7,898 nt of DNA, taken from positions 1 through 7,898 of the forward strand of contig JAPPHP010000455.1 of the NCBI GenBank assembly GCA_028821035.1, read 5' to 3'. Positions 6,254 through 7,898 of the stretch are shown here, in pieces; position 1 is the stretch's first letter, and the number at the start of each line of letters is the position of its first letter. The notes beneath the pieces were generated by a model. The model was not told the origin of the DNA and did no database searches. It saw only the letters and a program-made list of their open reading frames with translations. This DNA comes from Gammaproteobacteria bacterium (GTDB lineage Bacteria > Pseudomonadota > Gammaproteobacteria > Pseudomonadales > Azotimanducaceae). The translations under genes were made by a program, and so were the position numbers.

Positions 6254-6283
6254 ATTCAACCCGTTTGTTACGTTCGGTGACAA
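6254..6283 (-). promoter_or_regulatory. Candidate promoter for the membrane protein-lyase unit
   Basis: On the minus strand TTGTCA (bases 6283-6278, five of six consensus matches) and TTGAAT (bases 6259-6254, four of six) are separated by 18 bases. Transcription would start near 6246, leaving a leader of about 64 bases before the ATG at 6182. The -35 lies inside the inverted repeat at 6265-6283, which would make it a natural target for repression. Confidence 0.4.
6265..6283. promoter_or_regulatory. Near-perfect 19-bp palindrome, possible operator
   Basis: TTGTTAC (6265-6271), GTTCG spacer, and GTGACAA (6277-6283) form an inverted repeat with a single mismatch. A third half-site, GTAACAA, occurs at 6305-6311 and is a perfect complement to the first. 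The size and half-site spacing are of the kind bound by dimeric repressors such as TetR-family proteins, but no regulator gene is in the window. The element overlaps the candidate -35 box of the minus-strand promoter. Confidence 0.4.
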
Positions 6284-6393
6284 GTAGGTGGACCGTCCCC
6301 TTATGTAACAAATCGAAATTAAACCCGCAGTCTTCCGTACCTGATCGTCTATAGGCGCCCCGGAAAACCCCTGATGCGCGACTCGCTTTGCGG

Positions 6394-6945
6394 TCAATCG
6401 TCGAACCCCGGCACGCCTTCGTCCCGCTGCACGCCGAACGAGTTGAGCCCCATGGCGAGCATGTTGTACTGCCCCACCGTGAAGACGATATCCATCATCT
6501 GGCGCGTGTCGTAGAACCGCGACAGCCCGTCCCAGGTCGCGTCGGACACGAACGTGTCGTCGAGCAGTTCGTCGGTCGCGGCGAGGAGCAGGCGATCCCG
6601 TTCGTCCAGGCCCGGCGCGGCGGGGCCGTTGCGCGCCATCGCGATCTCGTCCTCGCTCATCCCCGCGTTCCGGGCGATGACGACGTGCTGACCCCACTCG
6701 TACTCCGAGCGGACCATCCAGGCGGTACGCAGGATCAGCACCTCGCGGTCCCGTATCGAGATCGTCGACTTGCCGAGGATGTGGTTGGCGAAAGGCAGCC
6801 AGCGCCGGAACAGGGCGGTATGGTGGAGCATCGTCCCGAAGACGTTCGCCACCGGGCCGTCCCCGAACCGCGCCGCCACTTCGGCCTGCTCGGCGTCCCA
6901 CTCGGCGCGCTGCGTCGGCGCAAGGCGCGGCTTCGACAATCTCAT
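6394..6945 (-). CDS. Carboxymuconolactone decarboxylase (AhpD-like) family protein
   Basis: This 183-aa helical protein belongs to the carboxymuconolactone decarboxylase family. It has ISIRDREVLILRTAWMVRSEYEWGQHVVIARNAGMSEDEIA (res. 62-102), the core helix pair with Glu81, Glu83 and His87 in the usual spacing. After it comes LDERDRLLLAATDELLDDTFVSDATWDGL, typical of the long members of the family. A C-terminal helix with FTVGQYNMLAMGLNSFGV follows. The protein has no cysteine at all, so it cannot be an AhpD-type peroxidase, which needs a CxxC pair. A decarboxylase, hydrolase or other activity is possible. The start at 6945 is supported by GGAGGA eight bases upstream (bases 6959-6954). Its neighbour on the other side of a 70-base divergent gap is the crotonase gene. 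A role in aromatic or acyl breakdown is suggested by context only. Confidence 0.85.
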   Translation of the reverse strand: MRLSKPRLAPTQRAEWDAEQAEVAARFGDGPVANVFGTMLHHTALFRRWLPFANHILGKSTISIRDREVLILRTAWMVRSEYEWGQHVVIARNAGMSEDEIAMARNGPAAPGLDERDRLLLAATDELLDDTFVSDATWDGLSRFYDTRQMMDIVFTVGQYNMLAMGLNSFGVQRDEGVPGFDD

Positions 6946-6978
6946 CGATCACGTCCTCCAAAGGTGCGAAATGCCTCT

Positions 6979-6986
6979 ACTATAAG
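6979..6986. promoter_or_regulatory. Overlapping -10-like boxes between divergent genes
   Basis: In the 70-base divergent gap, TATAAG (6981-6986, plus) and TATAGT (6984-6979, minus) overlap. Each could be the -10 of a promoter, giving leaders of about 25 bases toward the crotonase and the carboxymuconolactone-decarboxylase-family gene. No convincing -35 is seen on either strand. Confidence 0.35.
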
Positions 6987-7015
6987 CGGTCTCTTCCGCA
7001 GTTCGGACCCATCCC

Positions 7016-7786
7016 ATGAGCGTCACGCAGGAGAAACACGGCGACCTGGTCATCATCACCATCGACCGCCCCGACGTGCGCAACGCCGTCGACCATCCCA
7101 CGGCGACGGCCCTCCTGGAGGCGTTCCGCGCCTTCGACTCCAACAAGCAACAGAGGGCCGCCGTGCTGACCGGCGCCGACGGGCACTTCTGCGCCGGCGC
7201 CGACCTCAAGGCGGTCGCCGAAGGCCGCGGCAACCGCGTCACCCTCGATGGCGACGGACCCCTCGGGCCAACGCGGATGCTGCTGAACAAGCCGGTCATC
7301 GCGGCGGTCGAGGGATACGCGGTCGCCGGCGGGCTGGAACTCGCGCTGTGGTGCGACCTCCGGGTCGCCGCGCGGGACGCGGTGTTCGGCGTGTACTGCC
7401 GGCGCTGGGGCGTGCCGCTCGTGGACGGCGGCACGGTGCGCCTGCCGCGGCTCATCGGGCAGAGCCACGCGCTCGACATGATCCTCACCGGGCGCGGCGT
7501 CTCCGGCGAGGAGGCACGGATGATGGGCCTCGCCAACCGGCTGACGGACCCCGGCGAGGCGCTCCACGGCGCCGTGGAACTCGCCGAGCAACTCACGCGG
7601 TTCCCGCAGCGGTGCATGCTGAGCGACCGACGCTCCGCCATCACGCAATGGAGCCGCGGCATGGACGAGGCGCTCTCGCAGGAAGCGCTGCTCGGGCGGG
7701 AAGTGATCAAGTCCGGGGAAACCGTGGCGGGGGCGGCGCGATTCAACAGCGGCGCCGGGAGGCACGGGGACTTCTCCGACATCTGA
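7016..7786 (+). CDS. Enoyl-CoA hydratase/isomerase (crotonase) family protein
   Basis: This 256-aa crotonase-fold protein acts on acyl-CoA thioesters. It has the N-terminal strand VIITIDRPDVRNAVD, the first oxyanion-hole loop HFCAGADLKAV (res. 57-67), and the second, AAVEGYAVAGGLELALWCDLRVAA (res. 96-119). Then come FGVYCRRWGVPLVDGGTVRLPRLIG and the C-terminal helices. Glu108 in GGLELA corresponds to Glu144 of rat mitochondrial hydratase. The second catalytic glutamate (Glu164 in rat, in FGQPE) is replaced by Cys128, and the usual PGAGG turn reads PLVDGG with Asp137. Many bacterial crotonases, as I recall, carry this FGV-aromatic-CRRWGVPL pattern, so it is a subfamily trait rather than damage. 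Plain hydration is therefore less certain; isomerase or other thioester chemistry is possible. Start ATG 7016 gives the standard N-terminus, though the Shine-Dalgarno is weak. The gene is divergent from the carboxymuconolactone-decarboxylase-family gene and convergent with the last gene. Confidence 0.9.
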   Translation: MSVTQEKHGDLVIITIDRPDVRNAVDHPTATALLEAFRAFDSNKQQRAAVLTGADGHFCAGADLKAVAEGRGNRVTLDGDGPLGPTRMLLNKPVIAAVEGYAVAGGLELALWCDLRVAARDAVFGVYCRRWGVPLVDGGTVRLPRLIGQSHALDMILTGRGVSGEEARMMGLANRLTDPGEALHGAVELAEQLTRFPQRCMLSDRRSAITQWSRGMDEALSQEALLGREVIKSGETVAGAARFNSGAGRHGDFSDI

Positions 7787-7787
7787 A

Positions 7788-7812
7788 CGGCCCGCGCGGC
7801 CGGTTACGGGCC
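7788..7812. terminator. Nested inverted repeats between convergent genes
   Basis: After the crotonase stop, CGGCC (7788-7792) pairs with GGCCG (7798-7802), and alternatively GGCCCG (7789-7794) with CGGGCC (7807-7812). They span the 17-base gap and the end of the convergent gene. Position suits a bidirectional terminator, but no T-run is present. Confidence 0.25.
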
Positions 7813-7898
7813 GATCGCCTGCTCCAGCAAGTCCCGGCTCGAGCGGTCGATGGGCAGTTCCAGTGCGCGGCGCCGTCCCGGCTCGGACATCTTCCGCC
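7804..7898 (-). CDS. C-terminal fragment of an unidentified protein (start outside window)
   Basis: An open minus-strand frame enters from the right edge and ends with TAA at 7804-7806. It reads RKMSEPGRRRALELPIDR followed by SSRDLLEQAIGP. The amphipathic ending looks like a genuine protein C-terminus, and its stop falls 17 bases from the crotonase stop, as expected of a convergent neighbour. The fragment of about 31 residues is too short to name. An ATG inside it (7888-7890) would give only 28 aa, which is less likely than a longer gene cut by the window. Confidence 0.4.
   Translation of the reverse strand, partial: RKMSEPGRRRALELPIDRSSRDLLEQAIGP

Larger units (their letters stand above)
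6183..6393. other. Intergenic region, upstream regulatory area of the membrane protein-lyase unit
   Basis: This 211-base stretch has no credible gene. It is richer in A and T than its surroundings, most so in 6250-6350. It contains the inverted repeat and candidate promoter listed separately, and further on (6361-6393) the region just after the stop of the carboxymuconolactone-decarboxylase-family gene, where no clear terminator hairpin with a T-run was seen. Confidence 0.6.

Noticed and set aside
3524..6380. Repeated 10-mer CTGATGCGCG at 3524-3533 and 6371-6380
   Set aside because: It occurs just twice, in different contexts, with no flanking similarity, so it is most likely coincidence.
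1..7898. Search for CRISPR arrays, insertion sequences, tRNA or rRNA genes
   Set aside because: No regularly spaced repeats, transposase-like protein, terminal inverted repeats or recognisable RNA gene was seen by eye.

Overview
The window is GC-rich, densely packed bacterial chromosomal DNA. Its gene content fits a proteobacterium with a broad catabolic repertoire: an RND efflux pump, a GMC dehydrogenase with a gluconate-dehydrogenase-type small subunit, a luciferase-like monooxygenase, a CoA-ester lyase, a carboxymuconolactone-decarboxylase-family protein and a crotonase. A Gram-negative origin follows from the RND pump. A marine or host-associated gammaproteobacterium is my guess and is not proven by the sequence.

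Layout. 1-401 (+) is the C-terminal end of an RND inner-membrane transporter. 423-1315 (-) is a two-gene module: a 71-aa protein overlapping a nucleotidyltransferase of the AbiEii-like kind, whose reading frame is broken near its N-terminus. 1399-3476 (-) holds a GMC oxidoreductase followed closely by its small partner. A short divergent promoter region (3477-3590) leads to a (+) pair, a YCII-domain protein and an LLM-class flavin oxidoreductase (3591-4846). These converge, with 3 bases between stops, on a (-) pair: a four-helix membrane protein followed by an HpcH/HpaI (CitE-like) lyase (4850-6182). A 211-base intergenic stretch upstream of that pair carries an inverted repeat overlapping a candidate promoter. 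A carboxymuconolactone-decarboxylase-family gene (6394-6945, -) is divergent from a crotonase gene (7016-7786, +). The window ends in the C-terminus of an unidentified (-) gene.

How the genes may work together. The enzymes between 1399 and 7786 are those expected of degradation of an organic or lipid-like compound: oxidation of an alcohol or sugar (GMC pair), a flavin-dependent oxygenation or F420-linked step (LLM), hydration or isomerisation of an acyl-CoA (crotonase) and cleavage of a malyl- or citramalyl-type CoA ester (lyase). They lie in several short transcription units on both strands. No substrate can be named, and a single shared pathway is inference.

No mobile element, CRISPR array, tRNA or rRNA was seen. 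No convincing new multi-gene system is present. The points most worth checking are the broken nucleotidyltransferase with its intact partner, the cluster-type cysteines in an apparently cytoplasmic GMC enzyme, the Glu-to-Cys change at a catalytic position of the crotonase, and two palindromes that overlap candidate promoters.
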